DNA of 58,381 nt from Streptomyces sp. TRM68367 (GCF_014495685.1 NZ_JACTVI010000013.1:1-58381), one strand, 5' to 3'; shown: positions 27,901 to 36,114, numbered from the stretch's first letter. Notes: a model not told the origin generated them from the sequence alone. Numbers and translations are program-made.

Positions 27901-30216
27901 CCGGAGGGCACCGCACCCCCGGCAGACCCGCACTCCGGACACTCCGCGGACCCCGCACACGCCGCGCCCACCCCGGACACCCCCACACCTCAGCCCCTCA
28001 CCGCCGAAGCCACCGAGACATCCGAGGCCCCCCAGACAGCCGGAGCCACCGATACGGCCGGAGCCACCGATACGGCCGAAGCGGTCCACGCAGCCGAAGC
28101 GGCCCAGGCCGCCGACGCTCAACCCCAGCCCCCTACGGACCCCGGCAACCCCGCTCCCGGCGATGCGCCCGCCCCCTTCCCGGGCGCCGTCCCGCTGGAG
28201 CCGCGTCCGGACCAGCCGATGGGCGAGTTCGTCCCGGTCGAGGGCACGGTGCCGACCACTCCGCACCTCGCCCCGACCCCGCCGCAGCCCATCACGCTCC
28301 CCCCGGAGGAGCCGGGCCAGGCAGCAAACACGGTCCCCGGGCCCCGCGCCGCCGACGCCGGCCCCGACCCCGAACTCGTACAGAACGCCGACGACCTGGA
28401 CACCCGGGCCGCCGACCAGGAAGACCAGAAGGACCGCGAGGAATTGAGCACGGCCGCAGTGGCAGACGTACGACAGCCCACCGGCCCCGCCGCACCCGCC
28501 TACGACGAGGCCGAGCGCGAGGCCGTCCTGAAGGTCATGCGCGAACGCCGCGACATCCGCAACGGCTTCCGCAGCGACCCCATCCCGCACGAGGTCCTGC
28601 TCCGCGTCCTGGAAGCCGCCCACACGGCACCTTCCGTCGGCCACTCCCAGCCCTGGGACTTCGTCGTCATCCGGTCCGCCGACACCCGCCGCACCATGCA
28701 CGAACTGGCGATGCGCCAGCGCGAGGCGTACGCGAAGTCCCTCCCCAAGGGCCGGGCGAAGCAGTTCAAGGAACTGAAGATCGAGGCCATCCTCGACACC
28801 CCGGTGAACATCGTCGTCACCGCCGACCCGACCCGCGGCGGCCGTCACACCCTCGGCCGCCACACGCAGCCGCAGATGGCCCCGTACTCCTCCGCGCTCG
28901 CCGTCGAGAACCTCTGGCTCGCCGCCCGCGCCGAAGGCCTCGGCGTCGGCTGGGTCAGCTTCTTCGACGAGCGCGAGATGGTCCGCGCCCTCGGCCTGCC
29001 CGAGCACCTGGATGTCGTCGCCTACCTGTGCGTCGGGTACGTCGACGAGTTCCCGGACGAGCCCGAACTGCTCCAGGCCGGCTGGTCCAAGCGCCGCCCG
29101 CTGTCCTGGGTCGTGCACGAGGAGACGTACGGCCGCCGCGCCCTGCCCGGCGAGGAGCCGCACGACCTGCTCGCCGAGACCGTCGCGCAGATCCGCCCGC
29201 TGGACGCCAAGGCGCTCGGCGAGGCCTGGGAGCGGCAGAAGCGCATGACGAAGCCGGCCGGCGCGCTCGGCATGCTGGAGATCATCTCCGCGCAGTTGTC
29301 CGGCCTGTCCCGGCAGTGCCCGCCGCCCGTCCCGGAGCCCGCCGCCGTCGCGATCTTCGCCGGCGACCACGGCGTGCACGCCCAGGGCGTTACCCCCTGG
29401 CCGCAGGAGGTCACCGCCCAGATGGTGGCCAACTTCCTCGGCGGCGGCGCGGTCTGCAACGCCTTCGCCGGCCAGGTCGGCGCCGAGGTCTGCGTCATCG
29501 ACGTGGGCGTCGCCGCCGAACTCCCGGCCACCCCGGGCCTGCTGCCGCGCAAGATCCGCTCCGGTACGTCCGACATGACCACCGGCCCCGCGATGACCCG
29601 CGAGGAGGCCAAGCAGGCCATCGAGGTGGGCATCGAGACCGCCCGCGACCTGGTGGCCGCCGGCAACAAGGCCCTGCTCACCGGCGAGATGGGCATCGCG
29701 AACACCACCGCGTCCGCCGCCCTGATCTCCGTCTTCACGGGCGCGGACCCGGGTGAGGTCACCGGCCGGGGCACCGGCATCAACGACGAGACCCTCGCCC
29801 GCAAGACCGAGGTCGTGCGCCGCGCACTCGAAACCCACCAGCCGGACCCGGCCGACCCGATCGGCGTCCTGGCCGCGATCGGCGGCTTCGAGCACGCGGC
29901 GCTCGTCGGCCTCCTGCTGGGCGGCGCCTCCCTGCGTACGCCGGTCATCCTGGACGGCGTCAGCGCCGGCGCCGCCGCCCTGGTCGCCCGCGCGATCGCC
30001 CCCGAGGTGCTGGCCGCCTGCATCGCCGGCCACCGCAGCGCCGAGCCCGGCCACGTGGCCGCCCTCAACAAGCTGGGCCTGCGCCCCCTGGTCGACCTCG
30101 ACCTCCGCCTCGGCGAGGGCACGGGCGCCCTGCTGGCCCTCCCGCTGGTCCAGAGCACGGCCAGGGCCATGCACGAGGTGGCGACGTTCGACTCGGCGGG
30201 GGTAACGGAGAAGTAG
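24907..30216 (+). CDS. cobT: BluB-CobT fusion with giant low-complexity N-terminus
   Basis: A 1769-residue protein in one unbroken frame from ATG 24907 (GAGGGG upstream). Residues 1 to about 1198 are low-complexity (Ala/Pro/Gln/Glu/Gly), with imperfect repeats such as PEVQAAVGAQPNAGAEP, probably disordered. Residues 1199-1415 are a BluB nitroreductase-fold domain (RRDIRNGF, SVGHSQPWDF, GVGWVSFFDE), which makes 5,6-dimethylbenzimidazole from FMNH2. Residues 1424-1769 are CobT (FAGDHGVHAQGVTPWP, GEMGIANTT, GGFEHAALVG), which activates it with nicotinate mononucleotide. The fusion joins consecutive steps of the lower-ligand pathway. The N-terminal codon use has many T/G third positions, unlike the enzymatic part. 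Confidence 0.92.
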   Translation: MTDTGQVPGEGLPENAGMVEQPGAPAHGAYTYLSETTAEDEDLLLLPGAQSPWGNEVAPPAPEPVVETVHEPGPHEMSGRDSGSVDLGAVRHPGPSQAPIQTPAQVPAQAMAPSSPRRPLHLGPPVPNVSASPVRSLADRGPAHAPVRQSGPPTTGPEYLDVPPAHETPQQGAAPWGAQSTAQPPVHAGAPPAETVVPAHAPTPEPVGAAQAVVARVATETAGAGAQGAETGSGMAADGADAGAGLAAQPARADAAMTAQDGGSDAQVPQGREDAVAGDAAQGGAVAQGQEPGQAAGAEAAAQANAVQGGQVPVSGGAADGGQGAVAGTAVAAAVAEAGAGGAQAPEAGGAGAPSAAGAAGPGNAQAAQADGAGTSSAVGAGGPGNAQAAEAVGAEALPAEDPAGPDSAQAGVAGASSVAEPAAPGAAAAAEAGSAVASGASESAQAAGAGVAGVSSVAQHAVSEDVQTGEAVAVSAGPGSGQAAGAGVTGVSLVGQHAVSGDVQTDEAPEAAVAGAQSAENVPAPEDAVPEDVRVPEATVSEGVQTADGAASHSVQASEAGTPEHASAAQGTAPQPAQDGSESTGTSPAPEATDTASFPEAPAAVEAPHSTDGSRARAGEAVATADPSAQQPAQGDADHAAQGQPQQPAAGAQPVPGEQAVPEALATAGAQPPGDVQPGPEARAAVGAEPNAGVQAPGDAQFAPEVQAAVGAQPNAGAEPNVGVRAPGDAPLAPEVQAAAGAQPFTDAQAVGDAQSAPEVQAAVGAQPNAGAEPNVGVRAPGDAPLAPEVQAAAGAQPTVDAHSPPDAQTPANAQPAASTQATGDAQPVPGAQSEPEVQTTASPQATADAPATGEPQPTPDTQSVLGDQPTEEPQPMPDAQATGQRQPAPEPQTSGETHPTSDAQPAPGLQPAPGAQPVPEAESSTPGTQPASDAPPAAQAPHQPPPAQSRPAASAQPAQGPQTSPAAQQAHVAGDVQQGATTPTAAATAETATETAPEGTAPPADPHSGHSADPAHAAPTPDTPTPQPLTAEATETSEAPQTAGATDTAGATDTAEAVHAAEAAQAADAQPQPPTDPGNPAPGDAPAPFPGAVPLEPRPDQPMGEFVPVEGTVPTTPHLAPTPPQPITLPPEEPGQAANTVPGPRAADAGPDPELVQNADDLDTRAADQEDQKDREELSTAAVADVRQPTGPAAPAYDEAEREAVLKVMRERRDIRNGFRSDPIPHEVLLRVLEAAHTAPSVGHSQPWDFVVIRSADTRRTMHELAMRQREAYAKSLPKGRAKQFKELKIEAILDTPVNIVVTADPTRGGRHTLGRHTQPQMAPYSSALAVENLWLAARAEGLGVGWVSFFDEREMVRALGLPEHLDVVAYLCVGYVDEFPDEPELLQAGWSKRRPLSWVVHEETYGRRALPGEEPHDLLAETVAQIRPLDAKALGEAWERQKRMTKPAGALGMLEIISAQLSGLSRQCPPPVPEPAAVAIFAGDHGVHAQGVTPWPQEVTAQMVANFLGGGAVCNAFAGQVGAEVCVIDVGVAAELPATPGLLPRKIRSGTSDMTTGPAMTREEAKQAIEVGIETARDLVAAGNKALLTGEMGIANTTASAALISVFTGADPGEVTGRGTGINDETLARKTEVVRRALETHQPDPADPIGVLAAIGGFEHAALVGLLLGGASLRTPVILDGVSAGAAALVARAIAPEVLAACIAGHRSAEPGHVAALNKLGLRPLVDLDLRLGEGTGALLALPLVQSTARAMHEVATFDSAGVTEK
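27015..27287 (+). repeat. 111-bp perfect direct repeat inside bluB-cobT
   Basis: 27015-27125 is identical to 27177-27287, an offset of 162 bp or 54 codons. Many weaker 30-60 bp copies flank it. The repeats keep the reading frame. Confidence 0.9.
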
Positions 30217-30269
30217 CTGCTGCAACGCAGGGTCCCCTTCCAACAGCCCGGTGGTCGGGGGCCGTACGC

Positions 30270-30318
30270 GGGTCCGTGGGCAGTCGTTCCGCAGGGCGGA
30301 ACGGGTGGACACGGACCC
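30270..30318 (+). terminator. Nested hairpin after bluB-cobT
   Basis: The outer stem GGGTCCGTG/CACGGACCC encloses a second stem GTTCCGC/GCGGAAC. It lies 54 bp after the stop and 146 bp before cysG, and is probably a terminator without a T-run. Confidence 0.55.
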
Positions 30319-30463
30319 ACGCACCCGCACCCGGCAACGACGCCCCGCCCCCGAACACCTGAGCCGCCCACCCCGCCAGCCCCCTAAAATCCGCATGTCA
30401 GGCACCCTGCAAAGCCGCAGAGGCATCGCCACCGCACCGCCGTAGTACAGGAGCCGCACCCTC

Positions 30464-31696
30464 ATGGCCGAACACCCCGCCTACCCCGTAGGCCTCCGCC
30501 TCTCCGGCCGCCGCGTGGTCGTCCTCGGCGGCGGCCAGGTGGCCCAGCGCCGCCTCCCGGCCCTCATCGCGGCGGGCGCGGACATCCACCTCGTCTCCCC
30601 CGAGGCGACCCCGTCGGTCGAGGCCATGGCGGACGCGGGCGAGATCACATGGGAGAAGCGCCGCTACGAAGAAGGCGACCTCGCCGACGCCTGGTACGCC
30701 CTGATCGCCACCAGCGACCGAGAGGCGAATACCCAGTCCTCGGCCGAAGCGGAGCGCCACCGCGTCTGGTGCGTCCGCTCCGACGACGCCGACCAGGCCA
30801 CCGCCTGGACCCCGGCCACCGGCCACAGCGAGGGCGTCACGATCGCCGTACTGACCACGGACGCGCGCGGTCGCGACCCCCGCCACACCGCCGCCATCCG
30901 CGACGCGGTCGTCGAGGGCCTGCGCGACGGCACGCTCGTCGCCCCGCACCACCGCACCCGCACCCCCGGCGTCGCCCTGGTCGGCGGCGGCCCCGGCGAC
31001 CCGGACCTGATCACGGTCCGCGGGCGCCGCCTGCTCGCCGAGGCCGACGTCGTCATCGCCGACCGCCTCGGCCCGCGCGACCTGCTCGCCGAACTCCCGC
31101 CGCACGTCGAGGTGATCGACGCGGCGAAGATCCCCTACGGCCGGTTCATGGCCCAGGAGGCCATCAACAACGCCCTGATCGAGCACGCCAAGCAGGGCAA
31201 GTCGGTCGTACGGCTCAAGGGCGGCGACCCGTACGTCTTCGGCCGCGGCATGGAGGAACTCCAGGCCCTCGCCGAGGCCGGCATCCCGTGCACCGTCGTC
31301 CCGGGCATCTCCAGCTCGATCTCGGTGCCGGGCGCGGCCGGCATCCCGGTCACCCACCGCGGCGTCGCCCACGAGTTCACCGTGGTCAGCGGACACGTCG
31401 CCCCCGACGACGAGCGCTCGCTCGTCGACTGGCCGTCGCTGGCGAAGCTGACCGGCACGCTCGTGATCCTCATGGGCGTCGACAAGATCGGCAAGATCGC
31501 CGAGACCCTGGTCGCCCACGGCAAGTCGCCGGACACCCCGGTCGCCCTGGTCCAGGAAGGTACGACGGCCGCGCAGCGCCGCGTTGACGCGACCCTCGCG
31601 ACGGTCGCGGAGGCCGTACGGGCACAGGACGTGAAGCCCCCGGCGGTCATCGTCGTCGGCGAGGTCGTGCGGGTCGGTCCCACGGCTTCCGCGTGA
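30464..31696 (+). CDS. cysG: Siroheme synthase / uroporphyrinogen-III C-methyltransferase
   Basis: A 410-residue two-domain protein. The N-terminal NAD domain (VVVLGGGQVAQRRLPALIAAGA) is the precorrin-2 dehydrogenase/ferrochelatase part. From about residue 168 comes the SUMT methylase (VGGGPGDPDLITVRG, VRLKGGDPYVFGRG, VPGISSS). It turns uroporphyrinogen III into precorrin-2, the branch point to cobalamin and siroheme. This fits the corrinoid genes next to it and the role of siroheme in sulfite and nitrite reduction. ATG 30464 follows AGGAGCCGC. Confidence 0.93.
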   Translation: MAEHPAYPVGLRLSGRRVVVLGGGQVAQRRLPALIAAGADIHLVSPEATPSVEAMADAGEITWEKRRYEEGDLADAWYALIATSDREANTQSSAEAERHRVWCVRSDDADQATAWTPATGHSEGVTIAVLTTDARGRDPRHTAAIRDAVVEGLRDGTLVAPHHRTRTPGVALVGGGPGDPDLITVRGRRLLAEADVVIADRLGPRDLLAELPPHVEVIDAAKIPYGRFMAQEAINNALIEHAKQGKSVVRLKGGDPYVFGRGMEELQALAEAGIPCTVVPGISSSISVPGAAGIPVTHRGVAHEFTVVSGHVAPDDERSLVDWPSLAKLTGTLVILMGVDKIGKIAETLVAHGKSPDTPVALVQEGTTAAQRRVDATLATVAEAVRAQDVKPPAVIVVGEVVRVGPTASA

Positions 31697-31770
31697 GTCC
31701 GCATAACCGCGGGTAACAGAACCTGTTCCGAGCCGTTGGCACCGCACTCAGGACAAGGCAGTATCACCCT

Positions 31771-32589
31771 GTGGCCGATCTCATCACCGTCGAGGACCCC
31801 GACGACCCGCGCCTGCACGACTACACGGGCCTGACCGACGTCGACCTGCGCCGCAAGCGCGAGCCTGCCGAGGGCCTGTTCATCGCCGAGGGCGAGAAGG
31901 TCATCAGACGTGCCAAGGAAGCCGGGTACGAGATGCGCTCGATGCTGCTCTCGGCCAAGTGGGTCGATGTCATGCGCGACGTCATCGACGAACTCCCGGC
32001 CCCGGTGTACGCGGTCGGCCCGGAACTCGCCGAGCAGGTCACCGGCTACCACGTGCACCGCGGCGCGCTCGCCTCCATGCAGCGCAAGCCGCTGCCCACG
32101 GCGGAGGAACTGTTGCAGACAACCCGCCGGGTCGTGGTGATGGAGTCGGTCAACGACCACACCAACATCGGCGCGATCTTCCGCTCCGCCGCCGCCCTCG
32201 GCATGGACGCGGTCCTGCTCTCCCCGGACTGCGCCGACCCGCTCTACCGGCGCAGCGTGAAGGTGTCGATGGGCGCGGTCTTCTCCGTGCCGTACGCCCG
32301 TCTGGACACCTGGCCCAAGAGCCTGGAGTCGGTCCGCGACGCGGGCTTCACGCTCCTCGCCCTCACCCCCGACGAGAAGGCCAGGACCCTCGACGAGGCC
32401 GCCCCGCACAGGATGGACCGCGTGGCCCTGATGCTCGGCGCGGAGGGCGACGGCCTGTCCACGCAGGCCCTGGTCGCCGCCGACGAGTGGGTCCGCATCC
32501 CCATGTCCCACAGCGTCGACTCCCTCAACGTGGGCGCGGCGGCCGCGGTCGCCTTCTACGCGGTGGCCACGGGCCGCCCCCAGGCGTAG
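31771..32589 (+). CDS. SpoU/TrmH-family RNA 2'-O-methyltransferase
   Basis: A 272-residue SPOUT-class enzyme using SAM to methylate a ribose in tRNA or rRNA. Motif 1 is NIGAIFRSAAALG, motif 2 is LMLGAEGDGLS, and motif 3 is IPMSHSVDSLNVGAA. The N-terminal RNA-binding part contains EGLFIAEGEKVIRRA. GTG 31771 gives the usual N-terminus. The exact RNA target is not known. A Nudix gene follows after 9 bp. Confidence 0.9.
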   Translation: MADLITVEDPDDPRLHDYTGLTDVDLRRKREPAEGLFIAEGEKVIRRAKEAGYEMRSMLLSAKWVDVMRDVIDELPAPVYAVGPELAEQVTGYHVHRGALASMQRKPLPTAEELLQTTRRVVVMESVNDHTNIGAIFRSAAALGMDAVLLSPDCADPLYRRSVKVSMGAVFSVPYARLDTWPKSLESVRDAGFTLLALTPDEKARTLDEAAPHRMDRVALMLGAEGDGLSTQALVAADEWVRIPMSHSVDSLNVGAAAAVAFYAVATGRPQA

Positions 32590-32598
32590 GGGGCGTAC

Positions 32599-32991
32599 GT
32601 GGCACAGCGCGAGGCGATCGTCGCCGTACTGCTGCGCGGTGACCGGGTGCTCGTCATCCGCCGCGGCCCCGCAGCGCAGCGCTCCGGCTACTGGGCACCG
32701 CTCAGCGGCAAGATCGAGCCGGGGGAGACGCAGCGGGCGGCGGTGGCCCGCGAGGTCCGTGAGGAGGTCGGCCTCACCGTCACCCCGCTGGCGAAGGTCT
32801 GGGAGTCCGAGACCGACGACGGCCGCTTCCGCCTCCACTGGTGGACCGCCCGCGCGGACACGGGCGAGGTCGTCCCCGACCCCGGCGAGGTCGGAGAGGC
32901 CCGCTGGGTCACGCCGGAGGAGTTCCTGGCCCTGGACCCGGTCTTCGACGGAGACCGCGAGTTCTTCGAACGGATCCTGCCGCGACTGTGA
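32599..32991 (+). CDS. Nudix hydrolase
   Basis: A 130-residue protein with a perfect Nudix box (G-X5-E-X7-REVREEVGL, beginning GKIEPGE). The box binds metal for hydrolysis of a nucleoside-diphosphate-X substrate. GTG 32599 is 9 bp after the methyltransferase stop, so the two are probably one transcript. The length is minimal for the family; the substrate cannot be told. An N-terminal strand, EAIVAVLLRGDRVLVIRRG, precedes the box. Confidence 0.9.
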   Translation: MAQREAIVAVLLRGDRVLVIRRGPAAQRSGYWAPLSGKIEPGETQRAAVAREVREEVGLTVTPLAKVWESETDDGRFRLHWWTARADTGEVVPDPGEVGEARWVTPEEFLALDPVFDGDREFFERILPRL

Positions 32992-33011
32992 CACGACACG
33001 GTGCCCAGGCG

Positions 33012-33277
33012 TCAGGCCTGGACGGTCAGGTCCGGGTGCCACGATCTGGTCCGCGACGGACCTCGTCCTCCTCGGCGAACAGCTTCAGCCACGTCCAGGG
33101 CACGCTCCTGCTGTCGGCGACCTTGCGGACCGCGACCTCGGCCGGGCTCGGGCAGCACATGACGCCGGACGTGCCGGGGCTGCCCGACATCGATCGTCCA
33201 GCCCCATGGCTCGTCGACCGGATCCGCGGCACCGTGCGAGACGATCCATCCGTCGATCCACGCCCGCACCAACACAT
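33012..33277 (-). pseudogene. GNAT-like acetyltransferase remnant with frameshift
   Basis: On the minus strand, VRAWIDGWIVSHGAADPVDE then PWGWTIDVG reads in one frame. AEVAVRKVADSRSVPWTWLK reads in the next frame, starting about 90 bases later. Together they resemble a small Streptomyces GNAT protein of the kind found in clusters of acetyltransferases. The frame change and lack of a CoA-loop region show it is inactive. The rest of the 350 bp between the Nudix gene and the kinase gene has nothing else. Confidence 0.5.
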
Positions 33278-33344
33278 CAGATCACCTTGGGTGCCTTACG
33301 TCTCGGGTCGCGCGACGAGGAGGCCTCGCCTTCCCGGATGGTTC

Positions 33345-34823
33345 TCAGGCGGCCGGGCTCCGGTGAGACAGATCGAGCGTCGACCCGTACCGCTCGGACA
33401 TCAACTCCCCGCCCGGCGGCGCCTGCCCGGGCCGCACCTGCTCCTGCCGCTGCTGCCGTACGACGTCACGGTCGCCGCCGAGGCCCTGCGACGGTCCCTG
33501 GCAGCCCTGGGCGGCGGCGATGCCGAGCGCCACCAGCAGCGTCACCACGACGAACACGATCAGCCGCTGCCGCAGCAGCCGGGGATTGGCCGGCCGCCGT
33601 CCGGCCCCCGTCGTCCTGGACGCCGGACGACCGGAACCGCCGCGCGAGGCGGGACGGCTCCCGCCGCGTGTCGTGTTCCGTGCGGCGGGGGTGGACCGCG
33701 ACCCGGACCGGGACGCCGCGCTCGTGCCCCGCGACGGCGTACTGCCGTTGCGCGAGGCGCTGCCGCCCCGGGACTGGGTCCCGCCGCGCGGTGCGGCCGG
33801 ACCGCGCGAGGAGCCGGTGCCGCGAGGGGTGGGAGTTCCCGGCGCGCCTTGCCGCGGGCGCCGCTGTACGCGTTCCGGATGGGCGCGCTCGGCGCGCTCG
33901 GAGTGGGTGCGGTCCGGGTAACTGTCCGGGAGCCGGCTGGTGGGCCGGTCCGCGTCGCCCGCGCGCGGCGCCGGAGGACGCACATCGGCGAGCCCCTGCG
34001 CCTCGCGGGCCGCGATCTCCTTGAGACGCAGCGACAGTTGGAGCGTGCTGGGCCGCTCCTCGGGGTCCTTCGCCAGGCACGCCCGTACGAGCGGCGCCAG
34101 CGCGTCCGGGACGCCGTGCAGCTGTGCCTCCTCGTGCACCACGCGGTACAGCATCACCTCGGAACTGCCGTGTCCGAAGGGCGAGTCGCCCATGGAGGCG
34201 TAGGCGAGCGTGGCGCCGAGTGAGAACACGTCCGTGGCCGGCGTGACGGCCGCGCCGCGCACCTGCTCCGGGGCGAGGAAGCCGGGGGAGCCGACCGCCG
34301 TGCCGACGTGGGTGAGCGTCGAGGCGCCCGTGGCCCAGGCGATGCCGAAGTCGATGATCCGTGGCCCCTTCGGGGACAGCAGGATGTTGGACGGCTTCAG
34401 GTCCCGGTGCACCACACCGGCCTCGTGTACGGCGACCAGGCCCTCCGACAGCGCGGCCCCGACCGCGGCGACGTCGGCCGCGCCGAGCGGGCCCTCTTCG
34501 GCGACCTTGTCGTGCAGGGAGGGGCCGGGCACGTACTGCGTGGCGAACCAGGGCCGGTCGGCCTCCAGGTCCGCCGCCACCAGTCGCGCGGTGCACCCGC
34601 CCCTGATCCGCCGTGCCGCCGAGACCTCACGCGCGAAGCGGGAGCGGAACTCCTGGTCCTCTGCCAGGTCAGGCCGGATGACCTTCAGCGCGACCCGCTG
34701 CCCCTTCTTGTCGGAGCCCAGGTAGACCACGCCCATTCCGCCCGCGCCGAGCCGCCTGTGAAGCCTGAACGAGCCGACGACGCGCGGGTCCTCGCGCCTC
34801 AGGCGCATCATCGCCATGTTCAT
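33345..34823 (-). CDS. Transmembrane serine/threonine protein kinase (PknB-like)
   Basis: A 492-residue kinase from ATG 34823 (ATG 34817 fits the GGGG RBS slightly better). The kinase domain has G-loop LGAGGMGVVYLG, ALKVI with the catalytic Lys, HRDLKPSNIL, and DFGIAWATG in the activation segment, covering about residues 15-270. A long disordered Arg/Ser/Gly/Pro linker follows, then one membrane helix (LIVFVVVTLLVALGIAAA) near residues 430-448 and a short external tail rich in Gln/Arg. It lacks PASTA repeats, so the external signal, if any, is unknown. Confidence 0.92.
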   Translation of the reverse strand: MNMAMMRLRREDPRVVGSFRLHRRLGAGGMGVVYLGSDKKGQRVALKVIRPDLAEDQEFRSRFAREVSAARRIRGGCTARLVAADLEADRPWFATQYVPGPSLHDKVAEEGPLGAADVAAVGAALSEGLVAVHEAGVVHRDLKPSNILLSPKGPRIIDFGIAWATGASTLTHVGTAVGSPGFLAPEQVRGAAVTPATDVFSLGATLAYASMGDSPFGHGSSEVMLYRVVHEEAQLHGVPDALAPLVRACLAKDPEERPSTLQLSLRLKEIAAREAQGLADVRPPAPRAGDADRPTSRLPDSYPDRTHSERAERAHPERVQRRPRQGAPGTPTPRGTGSSRGPAAPRGGTQSRGGSASRNGSTPSRGTSAASRSGSRSTPAARNTTRGGSRPASRGGSGRPASRTTGAGRRPANPRLLRQRLIVFVVVTLLVALGIAAAQGCQGPSQGLGGDRDVVRQQRQEQVRPGQAPPGGELMSERYGSTLDLSHRSPAA

Positions 34824-35019
34824 CCCCGCTGCCCGGTCCCTGTGACGTGCCACAGCTTACGTTTCCACGACCGTCTGCGCGCAGAGGCCGCGCCCTCTCG
34901 TCCCGACGGATTGCCAGTGCTGGGTGGGAGACTTGAAGGGTTGTCAAGGAGGAGGTGAGCAGGCCGGCTTCGCGCCGCGAGTGATCCCAACCACCCGTCA
35001 CAGAGGGGGGATTGAACCC

Positions 35020-35247
35020 GTGAATGGTGATCGTGTGGAGATAGTCGTGGATGCCGTGGACACGACGCGCACGTACGAGGCGGTGGCGAGCAGGGCGGGC
35101 CGCCGGGTGGAGACGGCGATACGGCGGGGCGCGGTCGAAGTGAGCGAAGTCACCCGGTGGGGGTCCCCCCACGCTGAGGGCCCGCTGCGGCAGCACGGAC
35201 GCCGAGATCGAGTAGGAGGGGACGACGGCGCGGAGAAGGACGGATAG
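35020..35247 (+). CDS. Small conserved-looking protein, function unknown
   Basis: The preferred GTG 35020 (MNGDRVEIVVDAVDTTRTYE) follows GAGGGGGGATTG. The first 45 residues have a regular beta/alpha pattern (VEIVVDAVDTTRTYEAVASR). After TRWG the reading frame runs into a GTGGGGG-TCC-CCCCAC inverted repeat and becomes low-complexity, so the C-terminus may have been replaced by a repeat insertion. I do not recognise the family. Confidence 0.5.
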   Translation: MNGDRVEIVVDAVDTTRTYEAVASRAGRRVETAIRRGAVEVSEVTRWGSPHAEGPLRQHGRRDRVGGDDGAEKDG

Positions 35248-35323
35248 CCGAACGCGTCCAACCGGACGGGCCGGGGCGTCCCCTCGGGGAAGACCCTCAG
35301 ACCTAGGACCTCGTCTCCACCCA

Positions 35324-35337
35324 GGGGAGTACTCCCC
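35324..35337. promoter_or_regulatory. Perfect palindrome GGGGAGTACTCCCC
   Basis: A 14-bp perfect palindrome lies in the 258 bp gap upstream of the small membrane protein gene. It is a plausible operator; the binding protein is unknown. Confidence 0.45.
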
Positions 35338-35505
35338 AGGTCATGGCTCATCCTCCGGGAGGCCCGGCAATCGGTACGAGGGCATGACGCCGGGCGCGTG
35401 CCGGGCGCCTAGATTTGAGGTCAAGCGGCGGGTGGCAGCACTCGTCCCCCGAGGTCAGACACCCGCCGCTGCCAACGACAACTGAGCACGGTCAGGAGAG
35501 GGACC

Positions 35506-35703
35506 ATGGCCTACACGGCACCGCGGACACTGATCCGCGAGCAGGGACGCACGGCGCTGCGGCCCCGCCGGCGGGGCCGCCGCCACCCTCTGGTGGCGAC
35601 GCTGATGGCCCTTCCTCTGGCGGTCCTGCTCCTCGTCGTCTTCGACGGCTGGGAGACAGTGGCCACACAGGCGTCGTCCGTGGGTGTGATGCTGGGGCGC
35701 TGA
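35506..35703 (+). CDS. Small single-span membrane protein
   Basis: A 65-residue protein from ATG 35506 with an AGGAGAGGGACC RBS. A basic cytoplasmic region (RPRRRGRRH) precedes one helix ([18 protein letters not shown]), and a short tail follows. Positive-inside topology predicts an outside C-terminus. The function is not recognised. It is monocistronic and ends 87 bp before a very strong terminator. Confidence 0.75.
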   Translation: MAYTAPRTLIREQGRTALRPRRRGRRHPLVATLMALPLAVLLLVVFDGWETVATQASSVGVMLGR

Positions 35704-35790
35704 GCGGCGACCCCAGGCCCGGAAGAGCGGTCCGGGCGGGGACATCCACCCATGAAACCCCGTGGGGACGGGGGTGCGGCGGACGGCACA

Positions 35791-35832
35791 AATGCCGGCG
35801 CAGCTGGGGAGCTGCGCCGGCATTGCTTTTTT
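35791..35832 (+). terminator. Strong Rho-independent terminator
   Basis: A 15-bp perfect stem (AATGCCGGCGCAGCT / AGCTGCGCCGGCATT) with a GGGG loop is followed by GCTTTTTT. This is unusually canonical for Streptomyces. It ends the small membrane protein transcript. Confidence 0.95.
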
Positions 35833-36114
35833 GCCCGGAGTACGGCCGGTGGTCGGGTGCGGGTTGTACGCCTGCGGCGGCCCGCGCGGCTCCGGTGGGG
35901 GTGCGCGTAGCGCCCATGCGTTCCTCCCCCGGTGCCTTAAGGGCCTGGGAGGTAGTGAGTCTCGCTCCCGGTGAGTGCCGGTGCCGGGCTCCAGCACCGA
36001 CCGACAGTCACTGAGCAACGCCGGACCACGTACCCGGCACCCGGCCCGCACCAGCGCCCGGCACCCACCCCCCACGTACCCTCACCACCAAACGGCACCC
36101 GACCAAGGAGCCCT
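35833..36114. other. Intergenic region without recognised gene
   Basis: 282 bp of GC-rich DNA between the terminator and the phosphotransferase gene. I see only short GC-rich inverted segments and no RNA or conserved ORF. Confidence 0.6.

Noticed and set aside
26407..30465. Very long minus-strand ORF opposite bluB-cobT
   Set aside because: Its product is Arg/Gly/Leu-rich with no family motif, while the plus frame has clear BluB and CobT domains. It is a GC-bias mirror frame.
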